Below, piece by piece: positions 54,584-63,478 of a stretch of DNA of 64,000 nucleotides. Where the stretch lies: contig JABURR010000088.1 in the NCBI GenBank assembly GCA_014762635.1, positions 17,858-81,857 on the forward strand. The letters are read 5' to 3'. How positions within the stretch are numbered: position 1 is the first letter of the stretch; each line of letters opens with the position of its first letter. The notes under the pieces are model-generated. The model ran no database searches. It was not told the origin of the DNA and was given only the letters and a program-made list of their open reading frames with translations. Position numbers and translations under genes: made by a program. The stretch is from Paracoccaceae bacterium. Its GTDB lineage: Bacteria; Pseudomonadota; Alphaproteobacteria; Rhodobacterales; Rhodobacteraceae.

Positions 54584-55712
54584 GCGACGCCCTGATTTCG
54601 GCCTCGTGCTCGTTGAGCTTGGGCGCGGGGCGCTCCATCGCGATCTCGGCCTCGGAAAAGCGGAACGGCGGGCGCACGGTGGGAATGCCGCCAAGCTCGG
54701 CCCGGGCGCCGCGATGGATGACATGCGGATCCTCGAACACCTCTTTGAAGTCGTTGATCGGCCCGGCGGGCACGCCGCTTTTCTCGCAGGCGGCCAACAG
54801 ATCGACCTTGCCAAGGCGCATGGTGGCCTCGGTCAGCTTCCGGGTCATCTCGTCGCGATTCTTGATGCGGTCGGCATTGGTCAGGTAATCCGGGTCCGTG
54901 CCCATCTCGGGCAGGCCCAGCAGATCGCACAGGCGACGGTATTGCGAGTCGTTGCCGGTGGCGATGATGATCCAGCCGTCCTTGCAGTCGAACACCTGGT
55001 AGGGCGTCAGGTTCTGGTGCGCGTTGCCGATGCGCTGCGGCGCGACCCCGGTGGTCAGGTAGTTCATCGCCTGGTTCGCTGTGATCGAGGTCGCCACATC
55101 CAGCAGGCTCATGTCGATATGCTGGCCGCGCCCGGTCTGGCCGCGCTGGTGCACTGCGGCAAGGATCGCTGCCACGGAATACATACCGGTGAAGATGTCG
55201 GTGACCGCCACGCCCACCTTCTGCGGCTGGCCGCTGGGATCGCCGGTCACGGACATCAACCCGGACATGCCCTGGATGATGTAGTCATAGCCCGCGCGGT
55301 GCGAATAGGGTCCGTCCTGGCCGAAGCCGGTGATCGAGCAATAGATCAGCCCCGGGTTCACCTTGGCGAGGCTCTCGTAGTCGAGCCCGTATTTGACGAG
55401 GCCGCCGACCTTGAAATTCTCGATCAGGATATCGGCCTCGGCCACCAGATCGCGCACCAGTGCCTGGCCTTCCTCGGACCGGAAATCCGCCGCGATCGAG
55501 CGTTTTCCCCGGTTGCAGCTGTGGAAATACGAGGCGGAAACGTCCTCCTCCCGCTCCACGAAGGGCGGTCCCCACTGCCGGGTGTCATCGCCCGCCGGGC
55601 TTTCGACCTTGATCACGTCGGCGCCGAGGTCGGCCAGGGTCTGGCCCGCCCAGGGGCCAGCAAGAATCCGTGCGAGTTCGACGACCCGCAGTCCCGCCAG
55701 TGGTGCTGTCAT
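54570..55712 (-). CDS. CaiB/BaiF-family (class III) CoA-transferase
   Basis: A 380-residue class III CoA-transferase. [32 protein letters not shown] is the N-terminal signature, with [23 protein letters not shown] and [17 protein letters not shown] (catalytic Asp region). [19 protein letters not shown] follows. Substrate unknown. Its start shares a base with the stop of the DsbA-like gene. Confidence 0.88.
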   Translation of the reverse strand: MTAPLAGLRVVELARILAGPWAGQTLADLGADVIKVESPAGDDTRQWGPPFVEREEDVSASYFHSCNRGKRSIAADFRSEEGQALVRDLVAEADILIENFKVGGLVKYGLDYESLAKVNPGLIYCSITGFGQDGPYSHRAGYDYIIQGMSGLMSVTGDPSGQPQKVGVAVTDIFTGMYSVAAILAAVHQRGQTGRGQHIDMSLLDVATSITANQAMNYLTTGVAPQRIGNAHQNLTPYQVFDCKDGWIIIATGNDSQYRRLCDLLGLPEMGTDPDYLTNADRIKNRDEMTRKLTEATMRLGKVDLLAACEKSGVPAGPINDFKEVFEDPHVIHRGARAELGGIPTVRPPFRFSEAEIAMERPAPKLNEHEAEIRASLKKG

Positions 55713-56371
55713 CAGTCGCCCAGTTTCTCGTCCAGGATCGCCGAGAAATCGGCGTAGGACATGTTGCTGTACTTCTTGCCGTCGATCACGAAGGAAGGCG
55801 TGGAGTTGATCCCGTCCTTCTCGGCGTTCTGCTGGTAGACCGTGACCATGGCCTGGGCCATTTCACTGTCACCGAAACAGGCGTCGATCTCGTCCTGCGA
55901 GAGCCCTGCGGTCTTGCCCAGACGGGCAAGGTTGCCCGCGATGGCACCGGCGTCGCCCTGGGTCCACTGGGATTGGGTCTCATAAAGCAGATCGGTGATG
56001 CCGAAGTACCGCTCTTCCCCGCCGCAACGGGCGACCATGGCGGCCCAGAGACCGAAGCGGTCGAAGTAGACCTCTCGGTAGATGAAGTGGATCTTGCCGG
56101 TGTCGATGTAGTTCGCCTTGAGTTCGTCGAACACGTTCTCATGGAAGTTCCGGCAATGCGGGCAGGTGAACGAGGCATATTCGATGACCTCGACCTTGGC
56201 CTCGGGGTTGCCCAGCGTCATTTCCGTAACCCTGGAGGTGTCGATATCCCCGGCCGATTGCGCTTCGGCCATCGGAATGATCGACATGCGCTCACTCGGT
56301 TGGTTCACGTACCAGAGGCCAGCAGCGCCGACCAAAACCACAGAAAAAATTCCAGCAAAAATCTGTCTCAT
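55712..56371 (-). CDS. DsbA-family thiol:disulfide oxidoreductase
   Basis: A 219-residue thioredoxin-fold protein with an N-terminal membrane anchor/signal (MRQIFAGIFSVVLVGAAGLWYV). Active site YASFTCPHCRNFH, and GINSTPSFVIDGKKYS carries the cis-Pro loop. It introduces or isomerises disulfides in periplasmic proteins. Start at the ATG at 56371; 10 bp separate it from the DciA-like gene upstream, so these are probably cotranscribed. Confidence 0.9.
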   Translation of the reverse strand: MRQIFAGIFSVVLVGAAGLWYVNQPSERMSIIPMAEAQSAGDIDTSRVTEMTLGNPEAKVEVIEYASFTCPHCRNFHENVFDELKANYIDTGKIHFIYREVYFDRFGLWAAMVARCGGEERYFGITDLLYETQSQWTQGDAGAIAGNLARLGKTAGLSQDEIDACFGDSEMAQAMVTVYQQNAEKDGINSTPSFVIDGKKYSNMSYADFSAILDEKLGD

Positions 56372-56381
56372 GCCTACCGCC

Positions 56382-56918
56382 TCACTTCTTCGGAGTTTCT
56401 TGGCCACCCGCACGGGATATGATGTTTCGGCCTAGAGCTTCAAGCGCCGAGCGGAGTTTTTCGTCCCCGACATCCCCCACGTCGCGCTTCACCGCGGCCT
56501 CGGCTTCCGGGGTAATCCGGGTCGTCTGCCCGGGTGCCGGGGCGAAAGAGGCCTGCGGTTCGGCAAACCCCGTCGGCGCTGTCTGGGTGATCCGGATCCG
56601 CTCGATGGCGGCATAGCCGTAGCAGGCATTCACCCGGTCGCGGATCTTTGGCAACTCTGCCTGCAACATCGGGGCCACCGATCCCGGAGCCAGCAGCGTC
56701 AACGTCGCGCCAAGGCTGTCCCTGGTAAAACTGATCTTCACCGGGCGGGCCATCTTCGCCACCGACTCGCCCGCGATCTCGGCCCAATGGGTCAGAAGCC
56801 GGGTCTGGGCGAAGCCTCGGGTCTCGCTCACCTTGCGCACACGGGTCTGGACAAGGCCCGAGGCGCGCTCGAACCCTTTCTTCCGCCGTGACGGCTTTGA
56901 TGTGACCTGCTCTGGCAC
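56382..56918 (-). CDS. DciA-like DUF721 protein
   Basis: A 178-residue protein with an N-terminal DUF721 domain (TRLLTHWAEIAGESVAKMARPVKISFTRDSLGATLTLLAPGSVAPMLQAELPKIRDRVNACYGYAAIERIRI) and a C-terminal disordered tail rich in Pro/Gln. DciA-type proteins load replicative helicase DnaB. The GTG at 56918 gives the best-fitting N-terminus (VPEQVTSKPSRRKKGFERAS); alternatives upstream run into the mutY promoter. Divergent from mutY. Confidence 0.75.
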   Translation of the reverse strand: MPEQVTSKPSRRKKGFERASGLVQTRVRKVSETRGFAQTRLLTHWAEIAGESVAKMARPVKISFTRDSLGATLTLLAPGSVAPMLQAELPKIRDRVNACYGYAAIERIRITQTAPTGFAEPQASFAPAPGQTTRITPEAEAAVKRDVGDVGDEKLRSALEALGRNIISRAGGQETPKK

Positions 56919-56990
56919 CCCTTGGCCTCGTTCGCGTATAGGTTCCGGGCACAGTAACAAGTTGTGTGTGCCTTGACACCTGTAAAGCCG

Positions 56991-58064
<1,074 letters not shown>

Positions 58065-58117
58065 GCTTCGCATTTTCGCCAGTTTTGTTACTCTGATGCG
58101 AAAAGGGACCGAGGCCC

Positions 58118-59230
58118 GTGATCGAAGCGGAACATATGGACAGGTTCTGGCGCGCGCTGCCGTTCTGGCTTTCGCTGGGGTTGGCGCCCATTGCCGTCTT
58201 CGAAGCCACCCATGGCGGGTGGACGATCGTGCTTTTGCCCGTGGCAACCTGGGGGCTTTTCACCCTTCTCGACCTGCTGACCGGGCTCAACACCGAAAAC
58301 TCCGACCCGAACCAGCCGGAGCATCACCTTTTCTGGTACCGCCTGATCACGGTCGTCTGGTTCCCGGTGCAGTTCCTGCTGATTTTCGGGCTGATCGCCT
58401 ATGTCTCAGGGGCCGAGCACTTGGACATAATCGAGCGCATCGGGATCTTCTTCGGCATCGGCGTCCTCAGCGGAACTATCGGCATCACCTATGCGCACGA
58501 GTTGATGCACCAGAAAAATGCCTTCGAACGCTGGATGGGCGATCTGATCCTTGCGACGGTGCTCTATTCGCACTTCCGCTCCGAACACCTGCTGGTGCAT
58601 CACCGCCACGTGGGCACCCCCAAGGACGCGGTGACCGCACGTTACAACGAGGGGTTCCACCGCTTCTTTTTCCGGGTGCTCTGGCAATGCCTCGTCTCGG
58701 CCTGGCACACCGAGGCGCGGATGCTGGCACGCAAGGACCTACCCTGGTGGGACGCGGCAAACCCGTTCTGGCGCTATGCCGGGCTTCAGACCTGGTGCCT
58801 CTTGCTGGCAATGGTGCTTGGCGGCTGGGTCGGGCTGGGCCTGTTCCTGTTCCAGTCGCTTGTCGCGGTCTGGCAGTTGGAACTTGTCAACTACGTCGAA
58901 CATTACGGCCTGACGCGGAAGAAGCTTGAGACCGGCAAATACGAACACGTCAAACCGCATCACAGCTGGAACGCGTCGCACCGGGCGTCGAACTGGCTAC
59001 TGATCAACCTGCAGCGCCATTCCGACCACCACTACAAGCCGGACCGGCGGTTTCCGCTGCTGCAGACCTATGACAGCGACGAGGCCCCGCAATTGCCCTA
59101 TGGCTACCCGGTGATGACCGCGCTTGCCATGGTGCCCCCGGCCTGGCGGCGGGTGATGAACCCGCGTGTCCGGAAATGGCGGGCGAAATTCTATCCCGAG
59201 ATCACCGATTGGGGCGCCCAAGCCGCGTGA
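58118..59230 (+). CDS. alkB: Alkane 1-monooxygenase (AlkB-like)
   Basis: A 370-residue integral-membrane di-iron hydroxylase. The eight-histidine motifs are intact: HELMHQ, EHLLVHHRH, LQRHSDHHY, plus NYVEHYGL, the AlkB signature. Six membrane segments are visible. It hydroxylates terminal carbons of medium/long alkanes with an electron supply from rubredoxin, but no rubredoxin or reductase gene is adjacent. GTG 58118 is the first start; ATG 58136 is the alternative. A transcription terminator follows. Confidence 0.88.
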   Translation: MIEAEHMDRFWRALPFWLSLGLAPIAVFEATHGGWTIVLLPVATWGLFTLLDLLTGLNTENSDPNQPEHHLFWYRLITVVWFPVQFLLIFGLIAYVSGAEHLDIIERIGIFFGIGVLSGTIGITYAHELMHQKNAFERWMGDLILATVLYSHFRSEHLLVHHRHVGTPKDAVTARYNEGFHRFFFRVLWQCLVSAWHTEARMLARKDLPWWDAANPFWRYAGLQTWCLLLAMVLGGWVGLGLFLFQSLVAVWQLELVNYVEHYGLTRKKLETGKYEHVKPHHSWNASHRASNWLLINLQRHSDHHYKPDRRFPLLQTYDSDEAPQLPYGYPVMTALAMVPPAWRRVMNPRVRKWRAKFYPEITDWGAQAA

Positions 59231-59236
59231 CCCATG

Positions 59237-59276
59237 AAAAAGGCCGCCGGAAATACCGGCGGCCCTGATCTTTCTG
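59237..59276. terminator. Bidirectional Rho-independent terminator
   Basis: A 9-bp stem (ggccgccgg 59242-59250 with ccggcggcc 59256-59264, loop aaata) has five A on the left (T-run for the minus strand, cycA side) and ctttctgttt on the right (alkB side). Serves convergent alkB and cycA. Confidence 0.85.
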
Positions 59277-59286
59277 TTTCCCCGCG

Positions 59287-59724
59287 TTATTCGGCCGGGG
59301 AAAGCGACGCGATATAGGCGTAGAGGTTGAGCGCGTCTTCCTCGGACCGGACGCGGAACGCCATCTTCGCCCGGGCACCGCTGTCACCAAGGTATTCCCG
59401 CAGGAACCCGGTCGGGTCCATCACGTAGGCGACGAAGTTTTCCTCGGTCCACTCAAGCCCTTTTTCACCGGCCTCGGCCAGCGACTTGGAATAGCGGAAG
59501 TCCGGGTCCACCGCGGCGGCACCGCCGCCGGTGCCGTACAGGTTCGGGGCCGAGCGCCCGCGTCCGGCAAGGACGTTGCCGTCCGCATCACGGACCACGT
59601 GGCAGGCCTGGCACTGGCCAAAGGCGGACTCACCGGCGGCGGCGTCACCGCTGGTGTGCCCCCCGGCGAAGGACGGGCTGGCCGTCACGGCAGCAATTGC
59701 AAAGGAACTGAGCAGAGTTTTCAT
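59287..59724 (-). CDS. cycA: Cytochrome c2
   Basis: A 145-residue periplasmic c-type cytochrome. Signal peptide MKTLLSSFAIAAVTASPSFA, haem site GQCQACHVVRDADG, SAPNLYG, and the axial methionine in ARAKMAFRVR (KMxF) near the C-terminus. It aligns well with Rhodobacter cytochrome c2, the electron carrier between bc1, photosynthetic reaction centre and oxidase. Next to ppaA and ppsR, which fits a photosynthesis-gene context. ATG at 59724. Confidence 0.85.
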   Translation of the reverse strand: MKTLLSSFAIAAVTASPSFAGGHTSGDAAAGESAFGQCQACHVVRDADGNVLAGRGRSAPNLYGTGGGAAAVDPDFRYSKSLAEAGEKGLEWTEENFVAYVMDPTGFLREYLGDSGARAKMAFRVRSEEDALNLYAYIASLSPAE

Positions 59725-59848
59725 GTTTTTCTCCCAAATTTGCTGGATATCGTTCTAGCACGGCGCCCACCCGGGTAAAGCGCTCGCAGGATGAAATCTG
59801 CGCGAGGGTGGAGACGAACCAACCGTCGAATCCCGGGATGGAATGCGA

Positions 59849-59866
59849 TGTAAATCGTGAGTGACA
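59849..59866. promoter_or_regulatory. TGT-N12-ACA motif (putative PpsR site) upstream of cycA
   Basis: TGT at 59849-59851 and ACA at 59864-59866 with exactly 12 bases between. The inner bases are not otherwise symmetric. Single site, 125 bp upstream of cycA and 129 bp before the tandem pair at ppaA. Confidence 0.4.
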
Positions 59867-59994
59867 GGATTCCGGTCGGTACGAGCGGTCGATGGTTCGG
59901 GACGACATGCCCTGAGAGGAAGATTTATGCGCCGATTTTTCCGCAAGATTCCCGCTCTCTACCCGCAACAGATACAAATTCAACATCCACGCAA

Positions 59995-60012
59995 TGTCAG
60001 CCAAGTTTGACA
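59995..60012. promoter_or_regulatory. PpsR operator, site 1 (TGT-N12-ACA)
   Basis: TGTCA at 59995-59999 and TGACA at 60008-60012 form a perfect palindrome around N8, matching the CrtJ/PpsR consensus TGT-N12-ACA. Its right half overlaps the TTGACA -35 box (60007-60012). Confidence 0.75.
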
Positions 60013-60036
60013 TTTTAACCTGTATTTGAAATCATA
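60007..60036 (+). promoter_or_regulatory. Putative ppaA promoter (-35 TTGACA)
   Basis: A consensus -35 TTGACA at 60007-60012 with a weak -10 (aatcat 60030-60035) at 17-bp spacing. Both boxes are covered by the two PpsR sites, giving a classical repression layout. Confidence 0.5.
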
Positions 60037-60038
60037 CA
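60021..60038. promoter_or_regulatory. PpsR operator, site 2 (TGT-N12-ACA)
   Basis: TGT at 60021-60023 and ACA at 60036-60038, 12 bases apart. It begins exactly 8 bp after site 1; 8-bp-spaced tandem palindromes are the arrangement reported for cooperative CrtJ binding. Confidence 0.7.
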
Positions 60039-60109
60039 GAGATGGGCGATGCCGACGTACGGTCAGCTCTGTTGGTATGCCCCAGCCCGTTCCAGAAAGG
60101 AGCCGGGTC

Positions 60110-60904
60110 GTGAACAAGAAGCCCGCATCGTCGCCACAGGAGGCGACCGTCCGCCCGAGCGAGCACTATGCATCGCTGGCGACGCAGGCTTTGGCAAAGC
60201 TCCTCGACCGCCCCGCATCCCTGCCCTCGCAGCCCAACGGAGCTTTCGACGATCTGGCGCTGGCCCGTCTTTGCGATGCTGCGATGACGATCGATCCCAC
60301 CGCGCAACCGCGGATCATCGACGAATTGCTTGCCGCCGGGATCACGCGCGAGGTGATCTGCGATCGCTACATTCCAGCCGCGGCCCGCCGCATGGGTGAC
60401 GCCTGGTGCGCGGACCGGATGAGCTTTGCCGAGGTTTCGATCGGCGCCGCGCGGCTGCAGGGGATGCTGAGGGACGTGATGTCGCCGCTGGCGGATAACC
60501 ACAAGAACCCGAAAAGCGGCTCGCGGATCCTGATGATCGTACCGGATCGCGACGATCACACCCTTGGCGCCATGGTCGTGACAAGCCAGCTCAGGCGCGT
60601 GGGGATCTCGGTACGCCTGTGCCTCGGGTTGCGCCCCGAGACCGCGGGGAGCCTCGTCGCCGAACATGATTTCGATCTGGTGATGATCTCGTCTTCCAAG
60701 GTTGAAGGCCTTGAAACGGTGAAATTTATGGTCAAAACTCTCAGAGAGGAGGCACGTCGATCTCTCCCGATCGCTATCGGAGGGATCGTGCTGGAAGACA
60801 ACGAAAGCGTGAAAACGCTATGCGGAGCGGACCTGGCGACGAATGATCCGGTCAAGGCAGTCGAGTTGTGCAATCTGAAGGGTTCGATCCGCAGCGCGAG
60901 TTAG
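60110..60904 (+). CDS. ppaA: PpaA/AerR-family cobalamin-binding photosynthesis regulator
   Basis: A 264-residue protein with an N-terminal helical part (LARLCDAAMTIDPTAQPRIIDELLAAGITREVICDRYIPAAARRMGDAW) and a B12-binding domain (ILMIVPDRDDHTLGAMVVTSQLRRVG). The DxHxxG motif (Asp148, His150, Gly153) would ligate cobalamin. In Rhodobacter the protein is an antirepressor of CrtJ/PpsR in a light-dependent manner. It starts with GTG at 60110, AAGGAG eight bases upstream; an ATG at 60077 would give a slightly longer form. It lies directly upstream of ppsR. Confidence 0.88.
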   Translation: MNKKPASSPQEATVRPSEHYASLATQALAKLLDRPASLPSQPNGAFDDLALARLCDAAMTIDPTAQPRIIDELLAAGITREVICDRYIPAAARRMGDAWCADRMSFAEVSIGAARLQGMLRDVMSPLADNHKNPKSGSRILMIVPDRDDHTLGAMVVTSQLRRVGISVRLCLGLRPETAGSLVAEHDFDLVMISSSKVEGLETVKFMVKTLREEARRSLPIAIGGIVLEDNESVKTLCGADLATNDPVKAVELCNLKGSIRSAS

Positions 60905-60918
60905 CGCATGATGACAGT

Positions 60919-60936
60919 TCGCCCCATGATGGGGCG
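60919..60936 (+). promoter_or_regulatory. Hairpin in ppaA-ppsR intergenic gap
   Basis: A 6-bp stem (cgcccc 60920-60925 with ggggcg 60931-60936) in the 56-bp gap between ppaA and ppsR. It could modulate ppsR translation or mRNA stability; no T-tract, so not a terminator. Confidence 0.35.
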
Positions 60937-60960
60937 GGCGACAATTCCAGGTTCGGAACA

Positions 60961-62373
60961 GTGACCTCGAAGGGCGCGAAAAATTGGCATAGCGGAACTA
61001 TTCCGCTGATTTCGCCAGATCTTCTGGGCGAAATCATTTCGACTGCCGCCGATCTCGCCATTGTGATTTCCGACCTGGGCGAGGTGCTCTCGGTCCTCGT
61101 CAATCCCAACCATCCGTCTTTCGGGCGTCTCGACCACTGGGCAGGGCGCGATATCCGCGAATGCCTGACCCGGGAAAGCCGCCCCAAGCTCGATCAGTAC
61201 CTGTCGCGGGTTACCAGCGGTGAAACCGCCGGCCAAAGCGTGGAACTGAACCACGCCGACAGCAACGCCCTGGAATTCCCGATCCGCTATTCCTTTCACC
61301 AGATCGGGCCCGACGGCGCGATCCTGATGCTGGGGCGTGACCTGCGCCCGGTGGCAGAGGTTCAGCAGCAACTGGTCAAGGCGCAACTTGCGCTTGAACG
61401 GGACTACGAGACCCAGCGCGAATACGACACCCGTTACCGGGTGCTGATGGATGCCAGCCGCGATGCGATGATCTTCGTCTCCATGGGGTCGGGCCGGATC
61501 GTCGATCTCAACACTGCCGGGGCGCTGATGCTCGGCGCGCAGAAATCCGACCTTCTGGGGTCGGCCCTGGCCCAGGAATTCGATGGTCGGCGACGCGGCG
61601 AGTTCCTGGAAAGCCTGACGAACTCCGCCATCGCCGAGTCCACGGCCCCTGTGCAACTGATCGCGCGCCGCTCACGCCGGGCCATGGTGCTGCATCCGAC
61701 CGTGTTCCGCGCCGCGGGCGAGCGGTTCATCCTCTGCCGCCTCGACCCGACCGAAGGCGAAACGGGCCCCGAGGACGAGTTGGCCCAGAACCTCTCGGCC
61801 CTGTTCCACGAAGGCTCGGACGCGATCGTCTTCACCGACATCTCGGGCAAGATTACCGCGGCCAACGATGCCTTTCTCAACCTGTCGGACAGCGCGCATC
61901 TGCCCCGTGTGAAAGAGCGTCACCTCGCCGATTTCCTGGCCCGTGGTTCGGTCGATTTCAAGGTTCTGGCTGAAAACGCGGAGCGCAATGGTGTGATGCG
62001 GATGTACGGCACCAAGATCCTGACCGAGTTCGGCGCGCAACTGCCCGTCGAGATCGCGGCCAGCTACCTGTCCAGCCGCTCCACCCCGACCCTCGTCTTC
62101 GTGATCCGCGACGCCTCGCGCGCGGAAACCCTGCGTCGCTCCGGGGTCACCATGGATGATGACGGGGTCAAGAGCGTTATGGAACTCGTGGGCAGCGCCT
62201 CGCTGAAGGATATCGTCTCGGAAACCACCGATGTGGTCGAGAAGATGTGCATCGAAACCGCGATCGAGCTGACCAACAACAACCGCGTCGCCGCCGCCGA
62301 GATGCTGGGCCTGTCGCGGCAGTCGCTCTACGTGAAGCTGCGGAAATTCGGGCTGATTGGGCGCGACGACTGA
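60961..62373 (+). CDS. ppsR: Photosynthesis repressor PpsR (CrtJ)
   Basis: A 470-residue transcription factor: N-terminal domain with PAS-like fold (SPDLLGEIISTAADLAIVISDLGEVLSVL), central PAS repeats (RYRVLMDASRDAMIFVSMGSGRIVDLN; GSDAIVFTDISGKITAAND), and a C-terminal Fis-type helix-turn-helix (NNNRVAAAEMLGLSRQSLYVKLRKFGL). Cysteines at 259 and 430 match the redox-active pair of Rhodobacter PpsR. It represses bch, crt and puc genes under aerobic conditions by binding TGT-N12-ACA. I use the GTG at 60961 because it aligns with the known N-terminus; ribosome site weak. Confidence 0.9.
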   Translation: MTSKGAKNWHSGTIPLISPDLLGEIISTAADLAIVISDLGEVLSVLVNPNHPSFGRLDHWAGRDIRECLTRESRPKLDQYLSRVTSGETAGQSVELNHADSNALEFPIRYSFHQIGPDGAILMLGRDLRPVAEVQQQLVKAQLALERDYETQREYDTRYRVLMDASRDAMIFVSMGSGRIVDLNTAGALMLGAQKSDLLGSALAQEFDGRRRGEFLESLTNSAIAESTAPVQLIARRSRRAMVLHPTVFRAAGERFILCRLDPTEGETGPEDELAQNLSALFHEGSDAIVFTDISGKITAANDAFLNLSDSAHLPRVKERHLADFLARGSVDFKVLAENAERNGVMRMYGTKILTEFGAQLPVEIAASYLSSRSTPTLVFVIRDASRAETLRRSGVTMDDDGVKSVMELVGSASLKDIVSETTDVVEKMCIETAIELTNNNRVAAAEMLGLSRQSLYVKLRKFGLIGRDD

Positions 62374-62382
62374 GTTCTTGGC

Positions 62383-63348
62383 CTAGACCACCCGTCCATG
62401 CGCCTCGGCCCGGGCTCGGCGGACCACTTCCTCGGCAATCACATCATAGGCGCCGAATTGCGCCAGCATCGCCTCGGTCCCCAGGTCGTCGCGCAGGGAG
62501 CGGGTGACCGGCGCCGAAAGCGGGGCGGTATTCCCGACATTGGCTTCGATGCAATAGAGTTCACCAGTGTCCACGTGGCGCAGGATATCCATGCCCATGA
62601 CCGGCGTCTCGGGGAAGGCCGCGGCTGCCGCATGGGCCCCGAAGGTGGTAATCTCGGGGTCATTCTCCAGCCGCCGGTCGCGCCGGTCCGAGGCGTTCGA
62701 TGTCGCGGCCCCCTCGGCCGTATCGGCCAGTTTCTCGGGATCGAAGGGCGCGGGCGCCGTGGTGCGATAGACCATCAGCGGATGCCCGAAGAAAGTCAGA
62801 ACCCGGACATGGGTCGGATGCAGCCCGGTCGGGACATGGGCCTGCACCAGAGGAATATACCCGGCCGCGATATCCTCGGCGAATTGCGCCGCGATCTCGG
62901 CGGCGCGTGCCGGGAACTCTTCGGTCCGCAGGAAGACGATACCCCGCGCCCGGCTGCTTCCCGGCGCGGTCGTCTTGACGAAAAGATAGGGCGAGAATTG
63001 GTCAGGGTCGGGCGCCAGCGCCTCGGAAAACGGCGCGGTCGCGGGAACCCTGACGCCCGCCTTTTCCAGCCTTTTCAATTGTTTGGGCTTCGAGATACCC
63101 CGCGCGGTGTATTTCGGGCCGGGCACATCGGCCATCAGCTTTGCGGCGCGGGTCACGTTCAGGGTAAAGGTAAAGCTCTTGCGCAGGGGTGGCGCCAGAA
63201 GCCAGGGCGGAGGGTTCTCCACATCGATCCCGCGCAGGGTGATCTCGGGCGCAAGGATCGCGATCTTGCCGGCCAGAATGCGCAAGTCCTGCTCGGTCAC
63301 GCGCTTGCGCAGGTAGGGAAGGTAGACGTTGATCGGATCCGTGCTCAT
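62383..63348 (-). CDS. ATP-grasp domain protein of unknown function
   Basis: A 321-residue ATP-grasp fold protein: VKTTAPGSSRARGIVFLRTEEFPA (ATP-binding loop), IPLVQAHVPTGLHPTHVRVLTFFGHPLMVYRT, and GMDILRHVDTGELYCIEANVGNTAP (metal-binding E/N). It would ligate a carboxylate to an amine or thiol using ATP, but partners are unknown. It sits between ppsR and idi in the opposite direction. Start at the ATG at 63348 (MSTDPINVYLPYLRK). Convergent with ppsR. Confidence 0.75.
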   Translation of the reverse strand: MSTDPINVYLPYLRKRVTEQDLRILAGKIAILAPEITLRGIDVENPPPWLLAPPLRKSFTFTLNVTRAAKLMADVPGPKYTARGISKPKQLKRLEKAGVRVPATAPFSEALAPDPDQFSPYLFVKTTAPGSSRARGIVFLRTEEFPARAAEIAAQFAEDIAAGYIPLVQAHVPTGLHPTHVRVLTFFGHPLMVYRTTAPAPFDPEKLADTAEGAATSNASDRRDRRLENDPEITTFGAHAAAAAFPETPVMGMDILRHVDTGELYCIEANVGNTAPLSAPVTRSLRDDLGTEAMLAQFGAYDVIAEEVVRRARAEAHGRVV

Positions 63349-63478
63349 GCCCCGAAAATCCCCGGAACGCACCGGTTTGGCCACTGGTTTTTTGTCGCGG
63401 GCGCTGATCGGGGCGCAACTCTGGTCAAATCCCGCCCGATGGTGCATCTGAGGGCCCATGTCAGACAGGACCGAAACC

